DNA of 64,000 bases from Nocardia mangyaensis (lineage in GTDB: Bacteria; Actinomycetota; Actinomycetes; Mycobacteriales; Mycobacteriaceae): NCBI RefSeq assembly GCF_001886715.1, contig NZ_CP018082.1:3658001-3722000 (forward strand), written 5' to 3'. The position numbers and the translations under genes were made by a program. Under the pieces are notes generated by a model. The model saw nothing but the letters and a program-made list of their open reading frames with translations. It was not told the DNA's origin and searched no databases. This document shows positions 1-10,397 of this stretch, piece after piece. The stretch's first letter is position 1. Each line of letters begins with the position of its first letter.

Positions 1-3000
1 CCGCCGACATCATCGGCGGGGCCGAACTGGGCGAGCTGCTGGCCGCCGAGTCCGTCACCCACGCGATCATCACCCCCGCTGTCCTCGGCACACTCGACCC
101 CACGGGCCTGGACAGTCTCGAGCTGCTGTCGGTCGGCGGTGATGTGACGACCCCGCGGCTGCTGGCCACTTGGCAGCCCGGTCGCCGCTACCTCAACGGG
201 TACGGCCCGACCGAGACCACGATCATCTCCACCTACGCCGAACTCACGGCCGGGCAGCACATCTCGATCGGCACCCCGGTCTCGGGCACCTCCGCGATGA
301 TCCTGGATGCCCGCCTGAACCCGGTGCCGCCGGGTGTCACGGGTGAGCTGTATCTGGCGGGTCCCGGACTCGCCCGCGGCTACCGAGCCCAACCGGGAAC
401 GACCTCGGCTCGTTTCGTCGCCGACCCCTGGGGCGCACCGGGTTCGCGCCTGTACCGCACCGGTGATCTCGTGCGCAGCACCGCGACCGGGGACCTCGGG
501 TATGTGGGCCGCGTGGACGCCCAGCTGAAGGTGCGCGGGTTCCGGATCGAGCCCGGCGAGGTCGATGCGGTCCTCACCGCCCACGACAGTGTCGGTTCCG
601 CCGTGACGGTAGGCCGTCACACCACGACGGGCGCCATCACCCTGGTGTCCTATGTCGTTGCGGCACAGGGCCATACCGCTGACCCTGCCGAACTCACCGA
701 CCATGCCACCACTCATCTGCCCGCCCACCTGGTGCCTTCGGCGATCGTGGTGCTCGCCGCGATGCCGTTGACCTCCAACGGCAAACTCGACCGCGCCGCG
801 CTGCCGGAGCCCCTCGCCGTCACCGCACCGGCCCGTGCACCGCTGGGCACCGTGGAGACCCGCCTGGCCGAGCTGTTCGCGCAGGTCCTCGGGCTGTCGT
901 CGGTCGGGGTGAACGACTCGTTCTTCGCCCTCGGTGGCGACAGCATCCTGTCGATCCAGTTGGTCTCGCTCGCCCGCGCGGCGGGCATCGTCTTCACGAC
1001 CCGTGCGGTGTTCGAGCACCGCACCGTGGCGAAGCTGGCCGCGATCGCCGCCGTGGAGAACGATTCGGCAGCCGTGGCGCTGGCGGAGCTACCCGGCGGC
1101 GGTGTCGGCGAGATCCCGCTGACCCCGGTGCTGGCCGAATTCCTCACCACCGGTTCCAGCGACCGGTTCGCCCAGACCATGGTGCTCGCCCTGCCCGAGA
1201 CCATCGATCGAGCCGGTCTGCGCACCACGATCGGCGCGGTCCTGGCCCACCACGACATGCTGCGCGCACGCCTGCGTCACGACGGCGAGGACTGGCGCTT
1301 CGAGGTCCTCGCCCCCGGCACTGTCACCGTGGACACCCTGCTCACCGAACTCGACGCCGCCGATGCCGACGGCGACGAACTCACCCGAATCGGCACCGCC
1401 GCCATGGATTCGGCCCTCTGCGCACTGGATCCCGCGGCGGCCCGCATGATCGCCTTCACCTGGATCCGCCGGCGTCATGCCCGCGACGTCCTCGCCGTGG
1501 CCGCGCACCACTACGTGATCGATGGGGTCTCCTGGCGCATCCTGCTGCCCGACCTGATCCTGGCCTGGGCCCAGCACGCGGCCCGTCAGCCGATCGCGCT
1601 ACCACCGGTGGCCACCTCGTTCCGCCGCTGGGCCCACGCCTTGGCCGCCACCGACCGCATCACCGAACACGACCACTGGCAGCGAACCCTGTCGGTGCCC
1701 GACCCGCTGTTGGGCGCCCGCGGACTCGACCCCACGCTCGACACCGAGGCGAGCACACGCTCGTTCACGGTGCAGGTGCCGGTCGAGGTCACCGGCCCAC
1801 TCCTGACGACTCTGCCCGCCCAGTACCGAGCGGGCGCCGACCACGCCCTGCTCGCCGCCCTGGCCCTGGCCGTGCGCAGCTGGCGTGCCCGCCGCGGCGT
1901 GCCCGCCGCCACCCTGCGAGTCCGGCTCGAGGGTCACGGTCGCGAGGAGCAGATCGTCCCCGGCGCGGACCTGACGCGCACCGTCGGCTGGTTCACCAGC
2001 GTCTACCCCGTCGCCCTCGACCTCACCGACATCGCCCCCACCCGTGACGACCACACCCTCGCGGCCACGGTCCGCGCCGTGAAGGAACAGCTTCTCGCCG
2101 TCCCCGACAACGGCATCGGCTTCGGTCTGCTCCGCCACCACGAGTCGACGACGCCGGTGACCGGTGAGCTCGGTCAGATCGGCTTCAACTATCTCGGCCG
2201 CGCGAGCACCACGTCCCAGGCCGACGACACCGCCTGGCTCCCGACAGCCGAGCTCGGCGACATCGACGTCGACTACGACCCCGCCCTGCCCGCGACCGCC
2301 GTCCTCGACATCAACGCGATCGCCGTGCCCACCGAGACAGGTCCACGGCTGGAGGCCGGTTTCCGTTACGCCACCGGCATCCTCGACGAATCCGCGGTGC
2401 GCGAACTGGCCCAGGAGTGGACGAACTGGCTCACCGCACTCGCCGAACACACCCGGCATCCGAGTGCGGGCGGGCTCACCCCCTCCGATGTCGCGCTGGT
2501 GCGGGTCACCCAATCCGACCTCGACACCTGGCGAGCAGACCACCCCGGCCTGTCCGATGTCCTGCCGCTGTCCCCTCTCCAGCAGTCCCTGCTGGCACTG
2601 GGTGAACTGCTCGACGAGTCGGTCCACGCCTACCTCATCCAACTCGTCGCCGAACTGTCCGGCGCCCTCGACACCGAACGTTTGCGCCGCGCCGCGGCCG
2701 CCGTCCTGGACCGGCACGCGAACCTGCGCTCGGCCTTCGTCACCACACCCGACGGAACCCCGGTGCAACTGGTCGCCGACACCGTCGAACCACCGCTGCG
2801 CATCGTGGCCGTCACCGAGGCCGAACTCCCGGAGCTGTTGGCCACCGATCAGCGAACCGGTTTCGATCCGGCCATCGCCCCGCTGCTGCGATTCACCGTG
2901 TACACCACCGGTTCCGAACGCAGCCACCTCGTCCTGACCGGCCATCACATCCTGCTCGACGGCTGGTCGATGCCGCTGCTGATGAAGGAACTGCTCGTCC

Positions 3001-6000
3001 TCTACGCCACCGACGGCGACGCGACGGTCCTGCCCGCGGTGCGCCCCTACCGCGACTACCTCGCCTGGCTGGCCTGCCAGGACCGCGCGGCCGCCGACAG
3101 CGCCTGGTCGCGGGTCCTGGCCGGGGTGCGCCCGAGCATCCTCGCCCCGGAACTGACCTGGCCGCCCGCGACCGGCGCCGGTTTCGGCTTGTGCGAGTTC
3201 ACCCTCGACACTGCCCGCACCGCCGAACTCACTGCCTTCGCCGCCGCGACCGAGGTCACCGCCAACACGGTGTTCCAGACGGCGTGGGGCCTGGTGCTCG
3301 CCGCGAGCACCGGCAGCGACGATGTCGTGTTCGGCGCCACCGTGTCCGGTCGTCCGCCCCAGCTCGACGGAGTCGGTGACATGATCGGCCTGTTCGTCGA
3401 CGCGGTCCCGGTGCGGGTGCGCCTGGAACCCACCGGCACCGTCGCGGATCTGGTCGGCGCCGTCCAGGTCGAGCAGGCCTCGGTCCTGGACCACCACCAT
3501 CTGGGCCTCGGCGCGATCCAGCGCGTGGCCGGTCGGGGCGAACTGTTCGACACCATGCTGGCCTTCGAGTCCTACCCCGTCGACGCCGAAGGACTCCAGC
3601 AGGCAGGCGCCGCGCTCGACAACCTCAGCATCGACGACCTGCGCGGCGCCGACCACACCCACTACCCGATCACGATCCTGGTCTTCCTCGGCGCCCACAC
3701 CCAGGTGCAGCTCAAGTACCGGCGTGACCTGATCGCCGACGCCACCGCGCAAGCGGTCACCGACCGGCTCCGCACCGCCCTCGACGACCTCGTCACCACC
3801 CCGGCGGCCATGGCGTCGACCATCACGCACCGGCTCGCCTCGACCACCGATCCGATCGCCCACTCGGCGTACTGGCGGCGCACACTGGCCGACCTGCCCG
3901 GCCCCATCGTTGTCCCGTTCGACCCTCGCCCCGGCCTGCCCCGCCCGGGCACCGCGCCGCAAGCCAGGGGATACAAGCGCTTCCCGGTTCCGCCGGCGGC
4001 ACACCAGAACCTGCACCTGCTCGCCGACACCGCGGGCGTGGCCTGGTCGAGCGTGATCCGCACCGCCCTGGCCGTGTTGCTGGCCCGGCTCACCGCCACC
4101 GACGACATCGTGCTCGAATCCGCCGGCGTTGTCCTGCGCACCGCGGTCGACCCCGGCACCCGGTTCCTCGACCTGCTCCACCGAGCCGATCGCACCGAAT
4201 CCGAGGCACACGCCCACGCGGGAATCCCGATCACCGACCTGCCCGCCCTGCTCGGCATCGAGAACACCCGCCTGGACCAGGTCTGCCTGAGTGTCGACCG
4301 TCCACCGACCACCCACCATGACCTCGCCCTGGCGATCCACGAGGACACGAGCGGCCTCGCCATCGACATGTCCTTCGTCCGAACATTTCTCGACGAGGAC
4401 ACCGCCGAAACCTTCGGTCGGCGTCTCCTCCGAATCCTCACCGTCGTACGCCCGGAAACACCGGTAGGCGATCTCCCCCTGACCGACCATGACGAGCACA
4501 CCTTCCTCACCCACCTCGGCACCGGCACCACCGCGCCGGTCACCGCGACCCTGCCCGACCTGCTGGTCCGCGGCACCGGATACGGCCAACACCGCATCGC
4601 GGTCCGCGACAACGGCCGCACCATCACCTACGGCACCCTCGACGCGGACTCCTCCCGCCTGGCCCGGCTGCTGATCGCCGACGGCATCGGCCCCGAAACC
4701 GTCGTCGCCACCGCGATTCCCCGCTCCTATGCGGCGATCCTGGCCCTGTGGGCGATCGCGAAAGCGGGCGCGGTCCACCTGCCGGTCGACCCGAACTACC
4801 CGCCGGACCGGGTCCGGCACATGCTCGACGACTCCGGCGCCACGATCGGCCTCACCGTGGCCGCGCGAGCCCGCGGGCTCACCACCTCGGTGCGCTGGGT
4901 GGTCCTCGACGATCCGGCCGTACGCTCCCGCATCAACGAACACTCGGCGACCTCGGTGCGCGACCGTGACCGCACCACACCCCTGCGCCCCGACCACGCC
5001 GCCTACGTGATCTACACCTCCGGCTCCACCGGCACACCCAAGGGCGTCACGGTCACCCACGCCGGGCTCGGCGCGCTGGTCACCCACTCGGCGGCCCTGC
5101 TGCGGCTGCGCCACGACCACCGGATGCTGCACGTCTGCTCCCCGAGTTTCGACCAGTCCATCGAGGAGATCAGCACGGCCTTCCATCGCGGCGCCACCCT
5201 GGTGATCGCGCCCCCGGACACCGTCGGCGGCACCGAACTGACCGACCTGCTGCGCGCCGAACTGGTGACCCACACGATCATCACCCCCGCACTGCTGAGC
5301 ACCCTCGACCCGGCCCGGCTGCCGGGGCTGGCGTGCATCTCGGCCGGCGGTGAGGCGTGCACCGCGGACCTGCTCGCCGACTGGCAGCCCGGCCGCCGTT
5401 TCCTCAACGGCTACGGCCCGACCGAGGCCACGATCGGCGCGACCTACGCCGCGCTGCGGGCCGGTGAGCGGGTCACCATCGGCCGCCCGGTGCCGGGCAT
5501 GCGGGCGATGGTCCTCGACGGCCGGTTGCATCCGGTACCCGTCGGCGTCACCGGTGAGCTGTACCTGGCCGGTCCCGCGTTGGCGCGCGGGTATCGCGGA
5601 CGCAGCGCCGCGACCGCCGGCCGGTTCGTCGCCAGCCCCTGGAGCACCGGGGAACGCATGTACCGCACCGGCGACCTGGTCCGCTGGGTGCGTGGCGCCG
5701 GCGACAGCTACGCGCTGGAATACCTGGGCCGCACCGATTTCCAGCTCAAGATCCGCGGCTTCCGCATCGAACCCGGCGAGATCGACGCCGTCCTCACCCG
5801 GCACCCGCATGTCACCTTCGCACTGACCCTCGGTACCGAGAACCCGGCCGGGGCCGCCGTGCTGGTCTCCTATGTGACCGGCAGCGACATCGATCCCCGC
5901 GCGCTCACGCGGTGGGCCTCGTCGATGCTGCCCGTGCACATGGTGCCCGCGGCCGTCGTCGTCCTGGACCGGGTGCCGCTGTCGCCGGCGGGCAAACTCG

Positions 6001-9000
6001 ACCGAAAAGCCCTGCCCGCACCGGAATTCGCGGCCCAGCCCTTCCGGGAGCCCGCGGCCGGTCTGGAACGCACCGTCGCCGAGGTGTTCGCCGAGGTGCT
6101 CGGAGTCGACCGCGTCGGCGCCGACGACAACTTCTTCGACCGCGGCGGCAACTCACTGCTCGCCACCCGCCTGACCGCCCGCCTCAGCGCCGCTGTCGAC
6201 CTGCGGGTTCCGGTACGGGTGCTGTTCGCCGCACCCACCATCGCCCAGTGCGCGGCCGAACTCGCACGGCTGACCAAGGCAGGCCGTCGCCCCGCCCTGC
6301 GCGCCCACCCGCGTCCCGACCGTGTCCCGCTCTCACCCGCCCAACAGCGCATGTGGTTCCTCAACCGGTTCGACACCGCCACCGCTGCCTACAACATCCC
6401 CGTCGTCCTGCGCCTGACCGGCGCCCTCGACCCCGGTGCGATGCGCGACGCGTTCGCCGATGTTGTGGCCCGCCACGAGATCCTGCGCACGGTGTACCCG
6501 GCGTTCGAGCACACCCCGGTGCAGATCGTCCTGCCCCCGGAACACCCGGACGTACCGCGCCTCGAGATCCGCACGACCGGCGACGTCGAATCCGCCGTCG
6601 CCCAGCTGGTGTCGACGGTCTTCGACGTCACCACCGAGGTGCCCTTGCGCGCCACCCTGTTCGAACTCGGCCCCGAGGAATTCGTGGTGGCGATGGCGGT
6701 GCACCACATCGCCGGTGACGGTTTCTCCGGCGGCCCCCTCACCCGCGACCTGGTCACCGCCTACACCGCTCGCAGGCACGGCGCCGCACCCGCGTGGGCA
6801 CCGTTGCCCGTGCAGTACGCCGACTACGCGCTGTGGCACCAGCGCCTGCTCGGCGACGAGACCGACCCCACCTCGATGGCCGCCGAGCAGATCACCTACT
6901 GGCGCCGAGCGTTGGCCGAGCTGCCCGACCAACTCGACCTACCCCGCGACCGCCCCCGTCCGGCGATCCAGTCGTCTGCGGGCGGGCGAGCCCCCCTGAC
7001 CCTCGACGCGCCCACCCATGCCGCGCTGATCGCACTGTCCCGCACCCACGGCGCGACCCTGTTCATGACCGTGCACACCGCACTGGCGGTGCTCCTGGCG
7101 GGCTTGTCGGGCACCACCGACATCGCCATCGGCACCCCCGTCGCCGGGCGCGGCGAGGCCGAACTCGACGACCTGATCGGCATGTTCGTCAACACCCTGG
7201 TCTTTCGCACCCAGGTCGAGGGTGACGCGAGCTTCGCCGAACTGCTCGCCCGCCAACGCGAGATCGACCTGCAGGCCTTCGCCCACGCCGATGTCCCGTT
7301 CGAACGGCTCGTCGAAGTGCTCAACCCGGCCCGATCCACCGCACGACATCCCCTGTTCCAGGTGGGCCTGTCGTTCCAGAACCTCGCCGAGGTCGGCATG
7401 GACCTGCCCGGCATCAGCGTCACCTCGGTGGAGCTGGACCGTGCGCTGTCCCAGTTCGACCTGCACCTGATCCTGGCCGACCGCTACACCCCCGACGGCG
7501 CACCGGCCGGCATCAGCGGCCACTGCACCTACGCCACCGACCTGTTCGACGAGGCCACGGTGCGCGGCTTCCTCGACCGGTTCGCCCGGCTGGTCACCGC
7601 GGTCCTCGCTGCTCCCGGCGCGCCGCTGCACACCGTCGACCTGCTCGCCCCGACCGAACGGGTCCAGATCCTCGACACCTGGAATCGCACTGCGCGAGCG
7701 GTGGATCCGACGGCCACGCTGGTCTCGCTGCTCGAGGCCACGGTGTCCTCGAACCCCGGCGCGGTGGCCCTGGTCACCGACGACGAGCGGGTGAGTTTCG
7801 CCGAACTCGACGCCCGGGTGAACCGACTCGCCCGCCACCTCATCGCGGCGGGCGTGCGACCGGAGGCCCGGGTGGCGTTGGCCATGCGGCGCTCGATCGA
7901 CCTGGTCGTGGCCATGTACGCGGTCGCCACCGCGGGTGGTGCGTACGTGCCGATCGATCCCGAACATCCCGAGGCCCGCACGCGATACGTCCTGGACACG
8001 GCCAGACCGCTGCTCGTACTCACCAACGCCGACACCGGGTTCACGGCCGCCGGGCATCGTGTGCTGTGCCTCGACGACCTGGACCTCGCGCGCCACAGCC
8101 GCGCCCCGGTCACCGACCTCGACCGGGTCGGCACCCTGCGTGCCGCGAACACCGCCTACGTCATCTTCACCTCCGGATCGACCGGCCGCCCGAAGGGTGT
8201 GGCGATCTCCCATGCCGCCGTCGTCAACCAGTTGCTCTGGAAAACAGAGGAATTCGGGCTCGGCGCCGATGATGTCGTCCTGCTCAAGACCGCGGCGACG
8301 TTCGATCTGTCGGTGTGGGAGTTCTGGACCACCGCCGTCAGCGGTGCCCGCCTGGTCCTGGCCGCCCCCGACGGTCACCGCGACCCCGCCTACCTCGCCG
8401 AGCTGATGGGCCGCGAGCACGTCACCACCCTGCACGCGGTGCCCTCCATGCTCGACGCCCTGCTCACCACAACCCTGCCGAGCACCCTGCGTCGCGTCCT
8501 CGCCATCGGCGAGACGCTCCCGGTGGCCCTGGCCCGCCGATTCGCCATGGCGGCACCCGAGACCGCGCTGTTCAACGTCTACGGTCCCACCGAGGCCGCC
8601 GTGTCGATCACCAGCCACCGGGTCGGTCCCGCCGACACCGTGACCGTCCCGATCGGCAGGCCCGCCTGGAACAGCCAGGTCTACGTCCTGGACGCACTCC
8701 TGCGCCCGGTCCCGGCGGGCGTACCGGGCGAGTTGTACCTGGCCGGAACACAAGAGGCCGCGGGCTATCTCGGCCGCCCCGAGCTGACCGCCGAACGTTT
8801 CGTGGCGAATCCGTTCCGGACCGGCACCCGGCTGTACCGCACCGGCGACCTGGCGGCGTGGAATGCCCACGGTGAACTCGACTACCGTGGGCGCACCGAC
8901 TTCCAGCTCAAGATCCGTGGTTTCCGTATCGAACTCGAGGAGATCGACGCGGTCCTGGCCACCCATCCCGGTGTCGGCTTCGCCGTCACGGTCGGACGCG

Positions 9001-10244
9001 ACAACCAGGCCGGGGCCACGGTGTTGGTGTCGTATGTCCTCGCTGAGGCTGGCGAGCAGATCGTCGCGGACGCCCTGCGTGAATGGGCCGGTCGCCACCT
9101 GCCCTCGCACATGGTGCCCACGACCATCATGGTCCTCGACCAGGTCCCGCTGACCCCTGTCGGCAAACTCGACCGCGCCGCCCTACCGGCACCCGAACTC
9201 ACCGCCCGCACCCACCGACCGCCCACCACCGCGGTCGAACAGACGGTCTGTGACCTCTTCGCCGAGGTCCTGAACCTGGATCGCGTCGGCATCGACGATC
9301 ACTTCTTCGAACTCGGCGGCACCTCCCTCAGTGCCACCCGCCTGTCGGCCCAGCTCGGCGACGCGCTCGCCACCACCGTCCCGGTCACGTGGATTTTCAC
9401 CGCCCCCACCCCCGCCGGCATCGTCGCGGCCCTGCGTGCGGGCTGCGCCGACGCCGCGGGCACCGACGCCGCCTTCGACATCCTGTTGCCCCTGCGCTCC
9501 ACCGGCACCCGCGAACCGCTGTTCTGCGTGCACCCCATCAGCGGCCTGGCCTGGTCGTTCAGCGGACTGACCGCTCACCTCGACCCCGACCGCCCCCTCT
9601 ACGGCCTGCAGTCGCCCGCGCTGAGCTCGACCGAGCCACTGCCGGATTCGATCGAAGAATGGGCCCTGCTGTATCTCAAGCAGATCCGCGCGGTCCAGGC
9701 CGAAGGACCCTACTACCTGCTCGGCTGGTCCCTCGGCGGGGTGCTCGCCCACGCCATGGCCGTCCAGCTCCAGGAGGACGGCGAACAGGTCGCCCTGCTG
9801 GCCATGCTCGACAGCACCCTCACCTCCGCCGCGCCCGCGCCCGCGACCCCGGTCACCGCCGCCGACCTGCTCGGCGGATTCGCCGCCGGCCACGTCGAGC
9901 ATCTCGACCCGGCCGAGAACGCCGATCCCCGAGCCCTTGCCCGCACCCTGTACGAACACACCGCACCCGGATCATCCCCGGACACCACACGCATCGACCG
10001 CATCGTCGACGCGGCGATCACCTCGGCCACTCTCGACGCCGCCTACCGCCCCCGCCCCTTCGACGGCGACCTCACCTTCTTCACCGCGGCCGCCGACGAC
10101 CCGACCGCGACGACCGCGGCCTGCTCATGGACCACCGCGATCACCGGCTCGATTCACAACCACCCGATCGAGGCGACCCACTGGCGCATGACCGACCCCG
10201 CCGCCCTCGCCACGATCGCCACCACCCTGCGGGGACGGCTCTGA
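1..10244 (+). CDS. Non-ribosomal peptide synthetase, C-terminal part (5' end outside window)
   Basis: The frame is already open at base 3 and ends at TGA 10242. Domains by nucleotide: A1 partial (3-830), T1 (FFALGGDS, Ser codon 942), epimerization E (about 1100-2480, HHYVIDGVSW near 1506), C (about 2500-3830, HHILLDGW near 2943), an orphan C-domain C-lobe (3840-4480), A2 (4500-6030, YTSGSTGTPKG), T2 (Ser codon 6153), C (6320-7680, HHIAGDG near 6703), A3 (7690-9180, FTSGSTGRPKG), T3 (Ser codon 9324) and thioesterase TE (9490-10241, nucleophile GWSLGG, Ser codon 9729). It should add a D-residue and two more residues and then release the chain by TE. My hand-read specificity codes are D-Q-E-I-I-A-G-I-G-K for A2 and D-L-W-H-L-I-V-V-S-K for A3; I do not match either to a substrate with confidence. 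Product unknown; a siderophore or lipopeptide is possible. Confidence 0.97.
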   Translation, partial: ADIIGGAELGELLAAESVTHAIITPAVLGTLDPTGLDSLELLSVGGDVTTPRLLATWQPGRRYLNGYGPTETTIISTYAELTAGQHISIGTPVSGTSAMILDARLNPVPPGVTGELYLAGPGLARGYRAQPGTTSARFVADPWGAPGSRLYRTGDLVRSTATGDLGYVGRVDAQLKVRGFRIEPGEVDAVLTAHDSVGSAVTVGRHTTTGAITLVSYVVAAQGHTADPAELTDHATTHLPAHLVPSAIVVLAAMPLTSNGKLDRAALPEPLAVTAPARAPLGTVETRLAELFAQVLGLSSVGVNDSFFALGGDSILSIQLVSLARAAGIVFTTRAVFEHRTVAKLAAIAAVENDSAAVALAELPGGGVGEIPLTPVLAEFLTTGSSDRFAQTMVLALPETIDRAGLRTTIGAVLAHHDMLRARLRHDGEDWRFEVLAPGTVTVDTLLTELDAADADGDELTRIGTAAMDSALCALDPAAARMIAFTWIRRRHARDVLAVAAHHYVIDGVSWRILLPDLILAWAQHAARQPIALPPVATSFRRWAHALAATDRITEHDHWQRTLSVPDPLLGARGLDPTLDTEASTRSFTVQVPVEVTGPLLTTLPAQYRAGADHALLAALALAVRSWRARRGVPAATLRVRLEGHGREEQIVPGADLTRTVGWFTSVYPVALDLTDIAPTRDDHTLAATVRAVKEQLLAVPDNGIGFGLLRHHESTTPVTGELGQIGFNYLGRASTTSQADDTAWLPTAELGDIDVDYDPALPATAVLDINAIAVPTETGPRLEAGFRYATGILDESAVRELAQEWTNWLTALAEHTRHPSAGGLTPSDVALVRVTQSDLDTWRADHPGLSDVLPLSPLQQSLLALGELLDESVHAYLIQLVAELSGALDTERLRRAAAAVLDRHANLRSAFVTTPDGTPVQLVADTVEPPLRIVAVTEAELPELLATDQRTGFDPAIAPLLRFTVYTTGSERSHLVLTGHHILLDGWSMPLLMKELLVLYATDGDATVLPAVRPYRDYLAWLACQDRAAADSAWSRVLAGVRPSILAPELTWPPATGAGFGLCEFTLDTARTAELTAFAAATEVTANTVFQTAWGLVLAASTGSDDVVFGATVSGRPPQLDGVGDMIGLFVDAVPVRVRLEPTGTVADLVGAVQVEQASVLDHHHLGLGAIQRVAGRGELFDTMLAFESYPVDAEGLQQAGAALDNLSIDDLRGADHTHYPITILVFLGAHTQVQLKYRRDLIADATAQAVTDRLRTALDDLVTTPAAMASTITHRLASTTDPIAHSAYWRRTLADLPGPIVVPFDPRPGLPRPGTAPQARGYKRFPVPPAAHQNLHLLADTAGVAWSSVIRTALAVLLARLTATDDIVLESAGVVLRTAVDPGTRFLDLLHRADRTESEAHAHAGIPITDLPALLGIENTRLDQVCLSVDRPPTTHHDLALAIHEDTSGLAIDMSFVRTFLDEDTAETFGRRLLRILTVVRPETPVGDLPLTDHDEHTFLTHLGTGTTAPVTATLPDLLVRGTGYGQHRIAVRDNGRTITYGTLDADSSRLARLLIADGIGPETVVATAIPRSYAAILALWAIAKAGAVHLPVDPNYPPDRVRHMLDDSGATIGLTVAARARGLTTSVRWVVLDDPAVRSRINEHSATSVRDRDRTTPLRPDHAAYVIYTSGSTGTPKGVTVTHAGLGALVTHSAALLRLRHDHRMLHVCSPSFDQSIEEISTAFHRGATLVIAPPDTVGGTELTDLLRAELVTHTIITPALLSTLDPARLPGLACISAGGEACTADLLADWQPGRRFLNGYGPTEATIGATYAALRAGERVTIGRPVPGMRAMVLDGRLHPVPVGVTGELYLAGPALARGYRGRSAATAGRFVASPWSTGERMYRTGDLVRWVRGAGDSYALEYLGRTDFQLKIRGFRIEPGEIDAVLTRHPHVTFALTLGTENPAGAAVLVSYVTGSDIDPRALTRWASSMLPVHMVPAAVVVLDRVPLSPAGKLDRKALPAPEFAAQPFREPAAGLERTVAEVFAEVLGVDRVGADDNFFDRGGNSLLATRLTARLSAAVDLRVPVRVLFAAPTIAQCAAELARLTKAGRRPALRAHPRPDRVPLSPAQQRMWFLNRFDTATAAYNIPVVLRLTGALDPGAMRDAFADVVARHEILRTVYPAFEHTPVQIVLPPEHPDVPRLEIRTTGDVESAVAQLVSTVFDVTTEVPLRATLFELGPEEFVVAMAVHHIAGDGFSGGPLTRDLVTAYTARRHGAAPAWAPLPVQYADYALWHQRLLGDETDPTSMAAEQITYWRRALAELPDQLDLPRDRPRPAIQSSAGGRAPLTLDAPTHAALIALSRTHGATLFMTVHTALAVLLAGLSGTTDIAIGTPVAGRGEAELDDLIGMFVNTLVFRTQVEGDASFAELLARQREIDLQAFAHADVPFERLVEVLNPARSTARHPLFQVGLSFQNLAEVGMDLPGISVTSVELDRALSQFDLHLILADRYTPDGAPAGISGHCTYATDLFDEATVRGFLDRFARLVTAVLAAPGAPLHTVDLLAPTERVQILDTWNRTARAVDPTATLVSLLEATVSSNPGAVALVTDDERVSFAELDARVNRLARHLIAAGVRPEARVALAMRRSIDLVVAMYAVATAGGAYVPIDPEHPEARTRYVLDTARPLLVLTNADTGFTAAGHRVLCLDDLDLARHSRAPVTDLDRVGTLRAANTAYVIFTSGSTGRPKGVAISHAAVVNQLLWKTEEFGLGADDVVLLKTAATFDLSVWEFWTTAVSGARLVLAAPDGHRDPAYLAELMGREHVTTLHAVPSMLDALLTTTLPSTLRRVLAIGETLPVALARRFAMAAPETALFNVYGPTEAAVSITSHRVGPADTVTVPIGRPAWNSQVYVLDALLRPVPAGVPGELYLAGTQEAAGYLGRPELTAERFVANPFRTGTRLYRTGDLAAWNAHGELDYRGRTDFQLKIRGFRIELEEIDAVLATHPGVGFAVTVGRDNQAGATVLVSYVLAEAGEQIVADALREWAGRHLPSHMVPTTIMVLDQVPLTPVGKLDRAALPAPELTARTHRPPTTAVEQTVCDLFAEVLNLDRVGIDDHFFELGGTSLSATRLSAQLGDALATTVPVTWIFTAPTPAGIVAALRAGCADAAGTDAAFDILLPLRSTGTREPLFCVHPISGLAWSFSGLTAHLDPDRPLYGLQSPALSSTEPLPDSIEEWALLYLKQIRAVQAEGPYYLLGWSLGGVLAHAMAVQLQEDGEQVALLAMLDSTLTSAAPAPATPVTAADLLGGFAAGHVEHLDPAENADPRALARTLYEHTAPGSSPDTTRIDRIVDAAITSATLDAAYRPRPFDGDLTFFTAAADDPTATTAACSWTTAITGSIHNHPIEATHWRMTDPAALATIATTLRGRL

Positions 10245-10397
10245 CCTGGTAGGGATCAGCCGGTCGGCGCCCGCGCGGTCACATCGACGTGCTGGGTGCC
10301 GTGGGTGGCGACGGCGCAGACACCGCTGCTGGGCACCCCTGCGCGGTACGGTTGCTGAACGTTCGCCGGGAACGGGTCGTTCTACGAAGGGACTGTG

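Noticed and set aside
1599..5939. A 1446-codon open frame antisense to the NRPS
   Set aside because: It mirrors the NRPS codons at third-position GC and has Gly/Arg/Val-rich low-complexity content with no domain; typical shadow in GC-rich DNA.
6939..9110. A 723-codon antisense frame in the NRPS
   Set aside because: Same reason: opposite strand of intact C-A-T domains, no motifs, no ribosome site.
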